Program-made: the position numbers and the translations under genes | Origin: Lepeophtheirus salmonis | Lineage: Eukaryota > Arthropoda > Copepoda > Siphonostomatoida > Caligidae | Length of the DNA: 64,000 nt | Assembly: GCF_016086655.4 (NCBI RefSeq) | Contig: NC_052135.2 | Span: 11,932,363-11,996,362, forward strand | Direction of reading: 5' to 3' | Shown: positions 34,086 to 46,123 of the stretch, in pieces | Position numbering within the stretch: the first letter of the stretch is position 1 | Layout: every line of letters starts with the position of its first letter | Notes under the pieces: model-generated | What the model saw: the letters and a program-made list of their open reading frames with translations, nothing else | Databases searched by the model: none | Told to the model about the DNA's origin: nothing

Positions 34086-34494
34086 GATAAGTAGACACTA
34101 TTATTCTCTTTGCATACGTATTGTCATGACATGCGTATATTTACTCACATATTATATATATACATACATATAACTTTCTCCGTAAAGCAAACCATTATCA
34201 TCTGGAAGTAATTTTCACTTCTTATATTAATGTTTTTTATTTGTTTTTTTTTTGTTTTTAAACAAAAAAATATGTACATTAATTCACTTTTCCTTGTTTC
34301 TACTTTGAATAGTCTTCAATATTATCTTATAGTATATAGAATTATGTACAAGGTTGTGCCCGGTTCAAGTTCAGCGATTCTATCGGTCACAGTCTTGGTT
34401 CTTTCATTTCAAAGCTTTCGGTCTCGCTTATTTTTAATAAAGGCTCAGTTTGGTAAGAGGCACTTAAAATAAGGGGCGTTGATAGAAAATTCCG

Positions 34495-34665
34495 GCACGG
34501 GAAAGGATATTAGATAGAAACAGGGATGCAGCTATCTTATGCACAGAGTGCATAATTCCCAAAGTTTCAGCAGGGGCTCCGAAAGCTAAGGTTGCTTAAG
34601 GCAATGGTTTTCAATATGGGGACCGTAAGGGGAGGCTGCTAGGGGGTTGGGGGTGATTTTAATAT
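34495..34665 (-). repeat. Repeat family F, copy F3 (inverted)
   Basis: Reverse complement reads GCTGCATCCCTGTTTCTATC, TAATATCCTTTCC, matching 59245-59290, joined to TTAGCTTTCGGAGCCCCTGC and CCATTGCCTTAAGCAACC, the F2 order. AATGGTTTTCAATATGGGG marks the hAT-like end. Confidence 0.65.
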
Positions 34666-36375
34666 TATGAATAGTATATGTGTAATTCATTTTAAAAATT
34701 GTGAAGAAATAATATGAAAATATTAGTCTCGTAGTACTTAAGAAAAAAATAGCAGTTGTTATGATTGACTTTATTTCGCTAACTACGTCATGATTTGGAG
34801 CTTTTTTTTTCTTCCCCCCGCCTTTTTGTGGGAAGGGTTGCGTGATGTAGATGGAATATTAAAAGAATATACCACAAAGCAATAAACAATATATTGCGGT
34901 TTCGGTTCGACTTTGTCGATTCCGGTTAATTCGCTTCACAAACTGGAAGAGCTAGAGTACAATGTAGATACTACCTTGATCTAACTTTATAATATTTATT
35001 TTTGAACTCTGTTTCTCTATTCTTTCACGTGTTTAATAATTAATCATTGATTCCTGTTTACAATTTCTCAATAGATTAGATAACTTATTTCAATGAACAT
35101 TGAACATACATATTTAATTCCATGTATCCAATCAATGATGTCATTAACACTTTTTTAGGGAGGTTTCAGACCCTCTCTCCTATCACTCCCAAATAATTAT
35201 TCACATTGAGGCACAAAGTCTAGAATACTTAGGGTTAAGACTAGAGGCTCCTACTTGTGGGGGCACCAGCATATTTTTTTTATTTTAACATATAATTTTG
35301 CAATAACATAACAAAATTCAGCTCCGTCTTTTGAGAATGAAAGTCTATTCTTTAGTGTTGGCAATATAGGTATATTGGCCAACCAAGAATAAATTGACTC
35401 TTCAGCACAGAGAGGAACTAACTCTTTAAATAATTTTACTTTCAAATTATTTACAACTAATTATTATCATAATTATGATTGATATATTAACGTCTTTTCT
35501 CGTCAATCCCTAAGCAATAAAAAGTTAAACATTAAAAAAAAGTAAATCATTTTGTTATTGTTTATGTAATTCCTTCATACTTAATATAAATAAGGAATCG
35601 GAATTGTTTGAAATTTTGGTATCAGTACATCCCTAAATAATTATTTCATTCTTCTGTTTATAAGATTTTTTAGGATTTTTCTTTAGGATCTAGCTCAATT
35701 ATATATATATATATTTATTTATTTACTTTTTTTTTGTTTTATTTTTTTGAGCTGATATTTATATTCATTCTAAACTCTGAATGAGTTAAGTTAAGTCATA
35801 CTTCATTATTATGTATTAAACTTACACTTTTTGACGAAATATCGTAAAGGTTTGACAACAGCTATAGTCTTTCGCATAAGTATTTTGTTAAATTTGTGGG
35901 ATGACGTTTTTTTATATAGTCGCAAAATTTATATTATTTAAATATTGTCCAATAAAACCAAGTTTGACAATATTAATTTCACTTTTTTCAAATTAATTAA
36001 AAGTTTGACGAAAACCATTGTCTTTTACACAAAATATTTCTAAATTTGACTACATACATTCTGTCATGTAGGGAGGGGGAGGTATATTATTTTATCTTCC
36101 ACATTATATCATTACCAGATCCTAAAAATACATTGTGCATATCCTGGAAATAACATATTATATGATACTTATTAAATATTCAAAATGTGGGTATTTTAAA
36201 GAGTTCTTACGTCTTAAAGGATGCATTCTTATTCTCAAAAGACAAGCATTTAAACATATTGTGTTCTGCATACGGAATCCATAAATTGCAAAAAAAAACA
36301 CCGATGACCATCTGTTCCTTAGTTGTCATCTGTAACTTCAAATTGAGCTATGATTTGAATATTTATATCCTCATA
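34666..36375. other. Gene-free stretch with a local duplication
   Basis: GGTTGCGTGATG near 34848 is the reverse of the family E start, and GCGGTTTCGGTTCGACTTTG near 34894 resembles family G. GTTTGACAACAGCTATAGTC (35850-35869) and GTTTGACGAAAACCATTGTC (36003-36022) begin two diverged ~60-bp copies about 150 bp apart. No exon recognised. Confidence 0.4.
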
Positions 36376-36480
36376 CAGTAGAACCTCGACCGCCTCAGTA
36401 GTCCACATATTTGGAATTTGACGAGAAATGGCGAAATAAAATAGGCTCAGAGCACGAACAGAACTTTTGGAATTCGACCC
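36376..36480 (+). mobile_element. Possible pogo/Tigger-like transposon end
   Basis: CAGTAGAACCTCGACCGCCT resembles the CAGTARAACCTCG-type ends of pogo-like elements. No matching right end or transposase was found, so this is a solo end at best. Confidence 0.35.
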
Positions 36481-37213
36481 GACTCAAATAATTTTTTGAA
36501 ATAAACACAATTCGTACTTTCATAAAGTGACACTAGTTAGCGTTGTTGTTAAGCGGTTTTACACATTGTAATGTTCCAAACTTTTGCTGTATTTTAGTGT
36601 GTGTGTTTTTTGTGGTTTTATACTCTTTTTTAGACAGAAAAAAACATGGATTTTGATAAAGACAAGGCAGATATTATTCAACTCTGAAAATATTTCTTCG
36701 AAATATTTTTATTAAATAGGAAACGTTCAATAAAAACTTGGTGGTTTAGAACAAAATGATTCGTTTTCGAAATTTTCTTGAGAAGGAAAAAGAATTGATC
36801 CAAAACTCCAATGCATTGCTTCTTGACGGTCCTCGGGAATGAATTAGCGTCGAGCCGGGATTCTACTATATGTATAATGCAATTTCTTGGGGAAGGATAG
36901 TAGAAGTCAAAAGTCTGACATCTTTTTCTACTTTTCAAAACATTAACTCATGAGTCATGAACTGAATCCATGACTCTAAGTCGGGAGGATTTATGATTTT
37001 AAATATATATAGTATATATATATTGCGTACAAGTTACGAATTTGTACAACTTGCACCCAATAAATGAATAATTTTAAAGGAAATTTGGATGAGGATAAGG
37101 CAATAGTCAAATATTCCATGGACAATTGATATATGATGTAATTTTTGAATATTTTAATACAAATTACCAAAATAGAACTATTCTGTGCGCATTATAATAG
37201 TTCCTTGCACACT
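36481..37213. other. Gene-free stretch
   Basis: An 86-codon minus-strand frame (36678-36938) has no recognisable family. A palindromic TATATATAGTATATATATA run lies near 37003. Confidence 0.35.
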
Positions 37214-37727
37214 CAGGGCCATTTTCAGAATTATATTTTGGGAAGAGGGCTTGATTTGTGGAATTTTAAGAAAAAAATTGAAGAAAAAAAAAAATTGGAA
37301 ACAAATTTTAATATAATTTTTTTGGAAAAGAATGTAAAATATTACATTTTTGGAAAAAAATTGAAAAAATCTATTACTATTTATAAAAAATATATTTTTT
37401 TGGAAAAAAATGTAAAAGTGTTACAGCTGTTCAGCAAAAAAATTTTTTTGGAAAAATCAAAAATTTTAATTTTTTGGAAAAAGTTATAAATTTAATTTTT
37501 TTAAAGAAAAATTTCAAAAATCCATAGCCATTCACAGAAAATTAGATTTTTTTTAGAAAAAAAAATTCAAAAATTAAATTTTCGCATTAAAAATAAATGA
37601 AAAATTAAATTCTTAATCAAATATTACATTTTTTGAAAAAAAAAATCAAATTTTCTAGTAAAAAGCAAAAATTCCTTAATTTGGGATGGCTACTGCCCCT
37701 GTAGACCACCCCTTGGTGATGCCCCTC
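37214..37727 (+). mobile_element. Family A copy A10, nearly complete
   Basis: CAGGGCCATTTTCAGAATTA, TTGGGAAGAGGGCTTGATTT, A/T body, TTTTCTAGTAAAAAGCAAAA, ATTCCTTAATTTGGGATGG, CTACTGCCCCTG, then GGTGATGCCCCTC. Flanks ACACT and CCACT differ at one base. 514 bp, forward. Confidence 0.85.
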
Positions 37728-37844
37728 CCACTAAAAAAATACATAATAAAAATGACGTATGTTATTTAAATAATTCAATTAAGACGACTAATTTGCAATA
37801 TCGACAATTGGCTTATACAAGTTGCAACTTGTACACAACATATA

Positions 37845-38629
37845 CCGGGTCGTGCGAAATAGATGTACCACTAATCAACGTAAGCAAACTTTTGCTCCTC
37901 CTGAGTCTCAATTAAGTCAGACGTGATAGATTACTTAAAGACATTTATTAAGCATACAATGACAGATTTAATTTATGAGATTGCCCTCCATTCCTCTCAA
38001 TGACGCCCTTTAAGCTGCCACGGAAGGTGGTGCACACTCTGGCAATGTAGTCCCTTCTCATGAGCTTCCACTCCTTCTCCACGGAGGAATTCAGGTGAAA
38101 GACATTGCTGTAGCGTGATCTACAGGACTTGGACTCTACTTCCCACCAGATAGAGTAATCCAAAGGATTCCAATATGGGCTCAGAGGAGGCCAGAAGTTC
38201 TTGGACCCAAACTCCATGTTTTCTTACATCCAGGCTTGCACAACATTGGCTGTGTGGAGGGTTACCCCATCCAGCTGGAAGATGTAGGACGCCTTGCCCG
38301 AATTGTCTTGAACCAAATCAGCGGCCCAAACATCATACAAGAGGCCGTATATTTTTTCTTGCACACGTGGTGGCGGTATTCAAAAGTGTCTTCAAAGCAA
38401 ACAACCCAACAATTTCAGGTGTGCTGTAGCCGGCACAAATCAAAGTAGCAATCTGATTTCTTTTTGCTTCTATTTTGTGTTTACAGAAATGATAGAGGCG
38501 ATTGCAATAGCTTATTCGAAAGCTTAAAAAGTCAGCTGTCGCGTGAAACATCGGAAATTAACGAATTACAATAAATATACCACGAAAAATTAATCTATAG
38601 TAGTGGTACTTCCATTTTGCACGACCCGA
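37845..38629 (-). mobile_element. Tc1/mariner-superfamily element with deleted transposase
   Basis: Flanked by TA. Ends CCGGGTCGTGCGAAATAGAT and CATTTTGCACGACCCGA are inverted repeats (also GTACCAC/GTGGTAC inside). The minus strand carries a helix-turn-helix N-terminus (KIEAKRNQIATLICAGYSTP, EIVGLFALKTLLNTA), then after a deletion FQLDGVTLHTANVVQAWM (a catalytic QxD..AH/T context), a stop, FWPPLSPYWNPLDYSIWWEV, and a C-terminus EKEWKLMRRDYIARVCTTFR, GSLKGVIERNGG. PPLSP.WNPLD keeps the acid after NPL. Several frames; not functional. Confidence 0.85.
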
Positions 38630-38806
38630 TACAATATAAATATTTGTGAGTGATGGGACGATTCAAAAAATAATTCCGATACCAATTCAAATACGCTTCT
38701 AGTAAAAATTCCTGATGACAATTGCGATTCTTAAATATTTTAAATAATATTTAAAAAATACAATTTTGGTATAAATTTCTAAGAATTACTGTTGATAAAA
38801 TAAATG

Positions 38807-38855
38807 GTCTTCCTTTATTTAACGTAAATAATATTTTCATTAAATAAAGGAAGAC
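38807..38855. repeat. Perfect 16-bp hairpin inside B4
   Basis: GTCTTCCTTTATTTAA (38807-38822) and TTAAATAAAGGAAGAC (38840-38855) are exact reverse complements around a 17-bp loop. Confidence 0.8.
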
Positions 38856-38868
38856 GATTCCTCTGCCC

Positions 38869-38928
38869 AGTGAGCTTTTTCCACGATGAATTTTCCCAGG
38901 GCGAGTAATCCCACGGCAAACGTTCCAA
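38869..38928. repeat. 15-bp minisatellite, four units, inside B4
   Basis: Successive 15-mers AGTGAGCTTTTTCCA, CGATGAATTTTCCCA, GGGCGAGTAATCCCA, CGGCAAACGTTCCAA keep the pattern purine-rich start, GCGA/GTGA, then T/ACCCA. Same unit as at 33626-33670. Confidence 0.7.
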
Positions 38929-39328
38929 AGGCGATTTTTTTTTACAAAAACCAGCTTTCCTAAACTAATTTCCCAGAAATAACAATATCTGTAGTGACCG
39001 CATGTGTTTAGAACACATTTGCTCACGTTTAGTTTGTGTTCAATTTCTTTCTACTCTGTTTTCGAGCATTTTTTATCATACATTATTTTATTGCAGTATT
39101 TATAAAATTAAAAGACTCAAGTAAGAAATTCACATGGTCGTTTTTTATATCTTGACGGATATATTTAATATTATTATTTTTTTTCATAACTTAAAAAAGT
39201 AATAAATAGTTAAATACCAGTAACAGATAATTTACATAAGAATCGGAAATTAAATATTATTTTCCCAATGCTGATGCGGATTCCAGAAAAACACCCGATT
39301 TGGATTTTTATTAATCGTCCCATCACTA

Positions 39329-40004
39329 ATATTTATTATATTTTTAAAATATGGACTAAACTCTAATTGTTCCTTCCAATTTGCAGTAAGCAAAATAGGA
39401 TATGTTTGTTGTTTTTTTAAATAATATATTTAATATCCAACTCACATTATTATTTAAATTTCCAATGACGTAATGAAGGAACAATTCTATGTTTAAGTTT
39501 ATGATTATTTTTTTATCAACTAGATTTCTTGGAATTACATACAGACTCTATATCCTTGACTCTTTATCAATACTGTGCTTCTCTTTATAAAATTTAATGT
39601 TGCTCATTAAAACAGAAATATAATTTGGGTTTATGTGTATTCAATGACGTGACTATGCATAATAATTAGAAAATAAAAGTCAGACCTCTTCGACATTGTT
39701 GTGCTGTTTTAAAATATTTTATGTATTCACATAATATTATTATATACTATAGGTATTTGTAGGAAATAAATATACTTCATATATGTATGTAGGGTAGGGT
39801 GGGGTCAAATGAATGTATTTTAATTTTCAGTTCATACCTGTTCCGTTTCAAATATTATAAGCTTTTATTTGAAATAGTTAAATATATCTCATACAATGGG
39901 CTATCAAACTATATGAATGTCATCAGATTTATATATTTTTTGGGGGCAATATGTTCTTTAAAAATATAGTATTCTCTGAAAGAATCAGCCAAATAAAAGT
40001 TCCT
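39329..40004. other. Gene-free stretch
   Basis: No exon or repeat recognised. GTAGGGTAGGGTGGGG near 39790 is a short G-rich patch. Confidence 0.4.
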
Positions 40005-40210
40005 GAAACTCAGTCTAATAAAAATGCAAGGTTATACCATAACGCGTGTACTCCTGATGTTTGACAAACTTTTAATATTGACGTCATAGTAAATGAGTGG
40101 TTGCGTGTTTCGTCAAAATCCGCCTGTCTTGCACAGCAGTTGGTACAATACATCAGATTGAAAATTCTAGGAAGCCCGATTATGACATGATGGTCTAACC
40201 TTGCTGAAAC
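40005..40210. mobile_element. MITE family D, copy D2 (diverged)
   Basis: GCAAGGTTATACCATAACG, TTGACGTCATAGTAAATGAG, TGGTTGCGTGTTTCGTCAAA, GTACAATACATCAGATTGA and GATGGTCTAACCTTGC correspond, partly reverse-complemented, to D1. GAAACTCA words flank it. The outer terminal repeat of D1 is replaced. Confidence 0.6.
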
Positions 40211-40814
40211 TCAAAAAAACACAAATTAGGTAGAGCTTCTTATATGTATACGTTTATTCATTACATTATATCATAAATTTTTAAGAGTGTAAGGATTTTT
40301 TTCATATATAAATTAGGTTACTCAAAGAATCCCTTTTTTTTTTTTTATCGTGGAGTCAAACGTGGCTAGTCCAAGAGACAGAAAACTATGACTGTCCAGC
40401 AGCTGCTGAACCGATATTAATCCAGGTAACCTCGGGAGAGGTTATTGTTTTATGGTGGCTTTGGACTAAACTCCTCCAGGCAACAGTGCACATATTCCTC
40501 GGCTCAAGGACACAAAGTAAAATGAAATTATTATATGGCTATGTCGACAAATATATGTGGTGTGCCTCAAAAAAAAATTCAAGTCATATACTCTTTCTAA
40601 TCTTCTTACTCCACCTACTAATAACAACATACCTACTCTCCCTCCCCGGATTTACTTGCTTCTTCGAATTAAGATATTTCTTTTTTCTCGATATAAAATA
40701 AAACACGGAAATTCTTCATACTTTTATAACGAGTAGTTCAATCAAAATATGCACACTTAGAATTTTAAACTTCAACAAAAAAATTATATAAATAGATGTG
40801 TGTCTGAACTCTTT
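40211..40814. other. Gene-free stretch
   Basis: A less A/T-rich patch at 40345-40520 (GTGGAGTCAAACGTGGCTAG, GGTAACCTCGGGAGAGG) could be part of an unidentified repeat. No gene recognised. Confidence 0.35.
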
Positions 40815-41310
40815 TAATCATTAATGTTGCTGCCTTTTGCGGCAATGAGGGCTTGCAGGCGGGAGCAGAAGGCCTGTCACCCCCTGCAGATGTATTCCTC
40901 TGTCATGGCGTCCCAGTGCTGACTGACAGTGAATTAAGGGTCTAGGTGTTTTGATGACGGACACTTCAGTCCTTCCCTTCGATATGCACCCAAAAGCAGT
41001 AGTCGATGGGGTTGGCATCAGGGCCCTAGGGGGGCAAAAAGAGTATTGCCACGAAGCAGAAGGGTTTCTTTCATTTTTAGTGTCAAAAGTGACCTTTCCA
41101 CCCTTATAAGGCTCTTTCCACACACTTTTTTGATAGTCCTCTGGACAGTCTTGTGTGATATCTAGGATATTATCTTTAACTCCTCCTTGTCCAAGAGGCA
41201 TTCTTCCTTTCCAACGTATTGGACTTGATTCCGGGATAGATGGTGATCCTGGAGAAGCCCGAATGCTTAGAGAGTGCGAATTGAAATTCTCAATCAAGTG
41301 TCATTTTCTC
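40815..41310 (-). pseudogene. Tc1/mariner-like transposase remnant
   Basis: Minus strand. N-terminal piece: RTLIENFNSHSLSIRASPG-like start at ~41300. After frameshifts the C-terminal piece reads WAPLGP.CQPHRL / DANPIDYCFWVHIEGK (equivalent of the PDLNP.DY.W motif), HWDAMTEEYICRG and SRLQALIAAKGSNI before a stop near 40817. The EEYI..C..F..RLQA.I.AKG pattern is shared with the elements at 23440 and 37845. Core deleted; non-functional. Confidence 0.7.
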
Positions 41311-41828
41311 GACTTGTACGTAAGATAGAGAGCTTTAGGTTTGTTTTGTTTTGTAACTAATTGTTAATGCTTTAATATATCGAAATATGAGTTAATTTCA
41401 TTTACTCAACCTTCATTAATTATTGAATTAGTCAGTGTTTAGATTTCAATGGACCATCTGGTAAAATTGACAATAATTTATTATTTCAAAATTGACTAAT
41501 ACACAAAACGATAAGTTTTGTCATAATTAACTTTAGGTGGTAAAAAATGTAGGTAAGAGTCGTTCTATGAAGATGAGCTATAAATTTTGTTCAAAAGATA
41601 TCTTCTTTCTTTTTTTTGTTATGCACAAACAAAAAGTCAAGTATGTGGGGTCAAATGGCTGTATCTGACTTTTTTCCCTTTATAGAAATTTTCTTGATTA
41701 TTTTCCAAGTATAAATTAATGCTGCTTGGGTGAAATTGATAGCTAAGGCATTTAATACTAACATAAAACATTTGAAAAGACCATCCAATTTTTTTTTTTT
41801 GGGGGGGAAATGTACCTAGTAAATACCA
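41311..41828. other. Gene-free stretch
   Basis: No exon or repeat recognised. Confidence 0.4.
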
Positions 41829-41900
41829 CTGAGGGGCGTCCACAGGGGAGGGGCATTAGCTTTTAATTTGGTGGGTCATAAATGCCTCTGAACAATAATA
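41829..41900 (-). mobile_element. Family A mini-fragment A11
   Basis: CTGAGGGGCGTCCACAGGGG, AGGGGCATTAGCTTTTAATT, GGTGGGTCATAAATGCCTCTG. A terminus with little else. Confidence 0.5.
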
Positions 41901-42336
41901 GTCCCGAATTACTATAATTCCAGATATATCAGAATTCAGATGACTGAGAGAAAAACTGAGATCAATTTTAGATTCTGCGCTCATAGATAAATTCGATTAT
42001 TGTCTTCAATTCATTTGTACAAAATCCCCCTCTCCCTAATTGTTCCCCTGTGTTATTCAAACATGAGTATGACAAATATGACCTTATTTGATAAGTATAT
42101 TTTTTTTTCACTCCAGGATTCGCAAATATGAATTTTTATGCTTTATCGGTAAAATATATGTTATGTGTATGTGAGTACTTTGAGAAAATATGAAGAAAAA
42201 ATTTATACTGCAAGTTCAAGCCTAGTCTCTATTTCAAGTCCTTGTATTTCATGAGTTCCTTGAGTTCATGTCCACATAATATTAAATAACTTTTAAAGAG
42301 TATTTTATATCCAGTAAAAAAAAATGACTTTAGAAT

Positions 42337-42829
42337 CAGGGGCGTCCGTAGGGTGTGAGTTGGATTTTTTGCTTTTTACGAGAAAATTAAATACTTGAAT
42401 TTTTTTTTTTCTAAAAATTGGAAATTTAATGTAATTTTTTAAACTTTTTTCCAAAAAATTAAATTTTCTGTGAATAAATTTAATATTTGAAAATTTTTTA
42501 CAAAAAATTTTATATTTAAAAGTTATATTTTTTTAATGAATTTATATGTATTTTGGAAACTTTTTCCCACAAAATTTAATTTTTTGTAAATAACTATGTA
42601 TTTTGTTATAACTTTTTATGAATTGCTATGGGTTTTTGAAAAAAAAAAATCATATTTAAATTATATTTTTTAATAGCTGTGGATTTTGGAATTTTTTTTC
42701 CAAACAATATACTTTTTGAAATTTAATTATTCAATATTTTTTTCAGGATTTTTTTTTTTTTTTTTTAATTTTTTTGCAAATCAAAATTCCAAAAACCAAT
42801 GTATATATATATATATATAGACGTCTTTG
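42337..42829 (-). mobile_element. Family A copy A12, right terminus degraded
   Basis: CAGGGGCGTCCGTAGGGTGT, TTTTTTGCTTTTTACGAGAA, A/T body with AATTTTTTGTAAATAACTAT units, AAAACCAATGTATATATATA and GACGTCTTTG. No target duplication is seen. Confidence 0.75.
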
Positions 42830-43314
42830 TTATAATTCAAGTGGAGTTGCGAGTCTAAGTCAAGTCTTTGATTGTGCGATAAAGTTGAGACCCATGTTTT
42901 ATTTATTAAACTACTCAAATAATTAATTTACAAATGAATTTAGTAAGACATACAGTCAATAAATACAGGCATAATAATGCCTAGTTGTTTGTATGTAGAT
43001 CGACATTTTTATCCTTATCTTTAGCGCATATTAATCCTTGATAACAACCTGGATAATATGAAACATTTGATTAATTAATATTATTGATTTAAGCAATCAA
43101 TCTTTAAAGGTCAACTGAACATAGATTAAGTATTATGTGAGGGTTAAAATATGTGCTTTGTAAATATGGCAAATCCTATTTGTACTAGTGATTTGAAAAC
43201 ATGAATAATTATAGGAAGGTAGCTTGGTATATTTGTATAATGGAGGTACATTATGGTGAGGAGTGGGGTTCAACTTTTTTCGAATTTCCATTACGGCTAG
43301 TGCGGAAAAGTTGT
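42830..43314. other. Gene-free stretch
   Basis: No exon or repeat recognised. Confidence 0.4.
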
Positions 43315-43411
43315 CAATTGCTATTCATTTTTGTGAATAGCTATGGATTTTTGATTTTTTTAACCAAGCTGCCCCCCCCTCCTAAAATATATATTCCTGT
43401 GAAAACCCCTG
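43315..43411 (-). mobile_element. Family A fragment A13
   Basis: TTTGTGAATAGCTATGGATT, AACCAAGCTGCCCCCCCC, ATATTCCTGTGAAAACCCCTG. The distal ~100 bp only. Confidence 0.65.
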
Positions 43412-43612
43412 CACTAGTAGTTTGAGGTAAATTAATTTTATTAGTAGGCCTTTTGGGGAAACGCTTAAAAAAGTTACCCGACCTCTGATTTTGAAGATCA
43501 TTAATATACTAAACCTAGACTTTGAATGCATAAGATTAGTTATTTAAAAAATACCTAATATGGATGTATATATACATAAATCCTATTTGTACATTCATTT
43601 CATGATGATGTA

Positions 43613-44413
43613 CGAGGTGTGTTCAAAAACTAAGGTGACTTTGTATTTTTAGGAAAATATATTAATTTATTTATCAACATTTACTCAGATATAATTCACT
43701 TGTGTCAAGGCTTTTTCCAATCCTCGAAGCACTTTTCGGTGTATATTTTGGGAACAAAAAAAAAGTAAGGTGGTTCCAAATATGGTGGCAGAGCCATGAT
43801 TGTGGTTTTGTTTTTTTGTTTTTGCCAAAAAAATATCCCACAAGCAAAGGGGCATTATCGTGATGCAAAAACCATGAATTGTTTTTCCACTATTCCGGAA
43901 GTTTTCTTCGTATTGTTTCTCGCAAACGACGCATAACTTCAAGATAATAATCTTTATTGACCGTGTTACCTTATGGTACGAACTCCTGATGCATACCGCC
44001 GCTCTAGTTGAAAAAAAGGTACAGTGAACAAAACTTTAACATTTGATCGAATCTTCACGGACATCTTGGAAGAGTTTGTACGGCTTGGTAAATTTATTTT
44101 ATTTTTGTCTCAGAACTGTTTCACCGTATGCCACGATCAACATTTCAAGTGTTTTGGAGCACTTAATTTCATTTTTTTCACAAAATTTGATGCAAAGTCT
44201 TTGATCCATGTTTTTCAATAGCAAAAAAATCGTTGAACAAGCGAAATACTTCTAACCGGTATGCCTCTCACAAACAATCTATACATATTAAATAGCTCAA
44301 ACAGTAAATATATGTATGTTGGTGGCGAGTGTACTTGCATTAAAAAATAGAAAAGTCGAGCATACCAATTATACGAAATTTGAAAAGTCACCTTACTTTT
44401 TGAACACACCTCG
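43613..44413 (-). mobile_element. Mariner element M4, internally deleted, 801 bp
   Basis: Flanked by TA. Ends CGAGGTGTGTTCAAAAACTA and TACTTTTTGAACACACCTCG form inverted repeats of about 30 bp (AAGGTGAC/GTCACCTT inside). The ends and the coding remnant fit the irritans-type mariners. The element is complete at both ends but its coding region is shortened (see 43674-44209). Confidence 0.9.
43674..44209 (-). pseudogene. Mariner transposase, both ends of the protein, middle deleted
   Basis: From the ATG at 44209: MDQRLCIKFCEKNEIKCSKT, LEMLIVAYGETVLRQK, stop, KPYKLFQDVREDSIKC (paired-like DNA-binding part). Then a jump to SGGMHQEFVP, NTVNKDYYLEVMRRLRETIR, RKLPE, stop, WKNNSWFLHHDNAPLLVGYF (HHDNAP is the second catalytic Asp of DD34D mariners), HLTFFLFPKYTPKSASR and the stop at 43674. 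The first catalytic Asp region is deleted and the third position (usually PDLAPCDFFLFP) is corrupted upstream of FFLFPK. Inactive. Confidence 0.85.
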
Positions 44414-45736
44414 TATAAGAGTATGTTTTGTGCACTGTTACCAACATAACAAGTATGTACACGATTGATCCTTCTGATGTTCAGATATGATAATAGCTTG
44501 TACATTGATCAGTTGTACAATGTATGTAAAATAAAAAAGAAAATGTCTTGGAGTCAGGGAATTTCGACATACTGTTATGATGATGATCATGCCTAGGTCA
44601 ATGTCACATGGGCAAGTAAGCGTGTTATTTTAGTGCGACATTACGAAATGATTTGTTTTAGTAGTATTATTATTAGTCTATGTACAGTTTTTCCGTTTAT
44701 TTTAATTATAATCTCTTTCTCTTGGAAAAGGCTTGTTTGCCTATTCTTATACTATGATGATGGATGGATGCATGAACAAACAAAAAGGTGACTATTAATT
44801 GTTATGAGGAATACTTCCTTCAATCCTTCTTATTTGGTAAACTTTAAGGTATTATATTTGTTGTATGTAGGTATCTAAATATTATGTACGTTTAATAACC
44901 TTAAAATATCGTCGTAATTATGACTATGTTTCATTACCAATTACAGCATAACGCATTGGAGTAGTACTGTAACTAGTAAGGAGTCTTTTTAAATGATAAT
45001 AATAATAGTTATTTAAAGCTATCAAAGACTCAGGCACAGGTGTTGTTATATGCAGGGCATGTGTACGTAGCTAGTTATAGGTAGAGCCCCGTTTATTGTT
45101 GTTACTATAAATAATTATATTGATGATTATAATTATTATACATGGATACATATTCGAACAAGGGTATCCTGGGGAAGAATTGTTAATAGTATCTCTTTGA
45201 TTGAATTGTTCTCATAGTTAGTAGACACGTTGCTTAGATACTATTCATTAAACGTTCCCCTTTTCGGCTTCATATCCTTCCCCCTCAAACCAAACCTTTT
45301 CTACGAAGGACATTCAATAAAAAAAACTTACTTTGACAATGTTAGAAGCTCCTCTCAGGCCATTTTAATTTGAAAATAATGGGATTATTGCCGTCAAAAT
45401 GTGACATTTTAAGTCTTTATGTCAAACTATAAGTAAAAAAATGTACTTCTCATATTTATTTAGTATTTTATGTATGAATAAAAAATATCATGCATCTTGT
45501 TTTTAATAATTATAGGAGTCTAATATGTGCTACTCAATGAATTGTAGTTGTTCTGTTTTATGGAAGATAATGTTCTTCCGTTCTGTTCAACAACTTTCAC
45601 TTCAACCAGGAAGAATAGTTGCTATAACATGAGAAGCCTCAAACTTTACCCAAGTCAGTTTTTTAATTGTCCCCAGCAGAAAAGGCCATTGTGCAGGGGA
45701 ACAAATATTCACCCCACAACGATACAGTCTATTATA
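44414..45736. other. Gene-free stretch
   Basis: No exon or recognised repeat. 45100-45140 is a TTATAATTATTATA-rich patch. Confidence 0.4.
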
Positions 45737-46123
45737 CAGGGGGGGCGTTCACCAAGGGTGGGATGGAGGGCCAGTATCCCCCCCCAAAAAAAAAAAAAAT
45801 ATATATATAAATTTTTGTTTTTTACCAAAAAATTTAATTGTCTGTGAATAACTATGGATTTTGAAATTTTTCTCCAAAAATTTAATCTTAGAAATTTTTT
45901 CCCAAAAAATTTAATTGTATTTCAATAATTATGGATTTTTGAAATTTTTCTTCAAAAAATTTAATATTTGAAATTTATTTTTAGATTTTTTTTACCAAAG
46001 AATTTAATTTTTTGAGAATAGCTATGGATTTTTCAATTTTTTTCAAAAAAATTGTTAGTTTTAAATTATTTTTTTCCCAAAAACCAAGCCCCCGCCCCCA
46101 ATATAATCCTGCGGATGCTCCTG
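45737..46123 (-). mobile_element. Family A copy A14, complete, target duplication TTATA
   Basis: CAGGGGGGGCGTTCACCAAG, GGTGGGATGGAGGGCCAGTA, A/T body with AACTATGGATTTTGAAATTT units, AACCAAGCCCCCGCCCCC, then TAATCCTGCGGATGCTCCTG. TTATA flanks both ends (45732-45736, 46124-46128). 387 bp. Confidence 0.9.

Larger units (their letters stand above)
38648..39328 (+). mobile_element. hAT-like element B4 without a family A body
   Basis: Left end GAGTGATGGGACGATTCAAA, right end TTAATCGTCCCATCACTA. Flanks ATATTTGT and ATATTTAT differ at one base. The B-specific arms match B3 up to AATACAATTTTGGTATAAAT on the left and from TTTTTTTCATAACTTAA on the right. In place of family A it holds ~380 bp with a hairpin and a 15-bp minisatellite. 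Non-coding. Confidence 0.88.

Noticed and set aside
45548..45847. A 99-codon plus-strand frame
   Set aside because: It runs into family A copy A14 and its C-terminal part is simply translated repeat; the upstream part has no recognisable motif.
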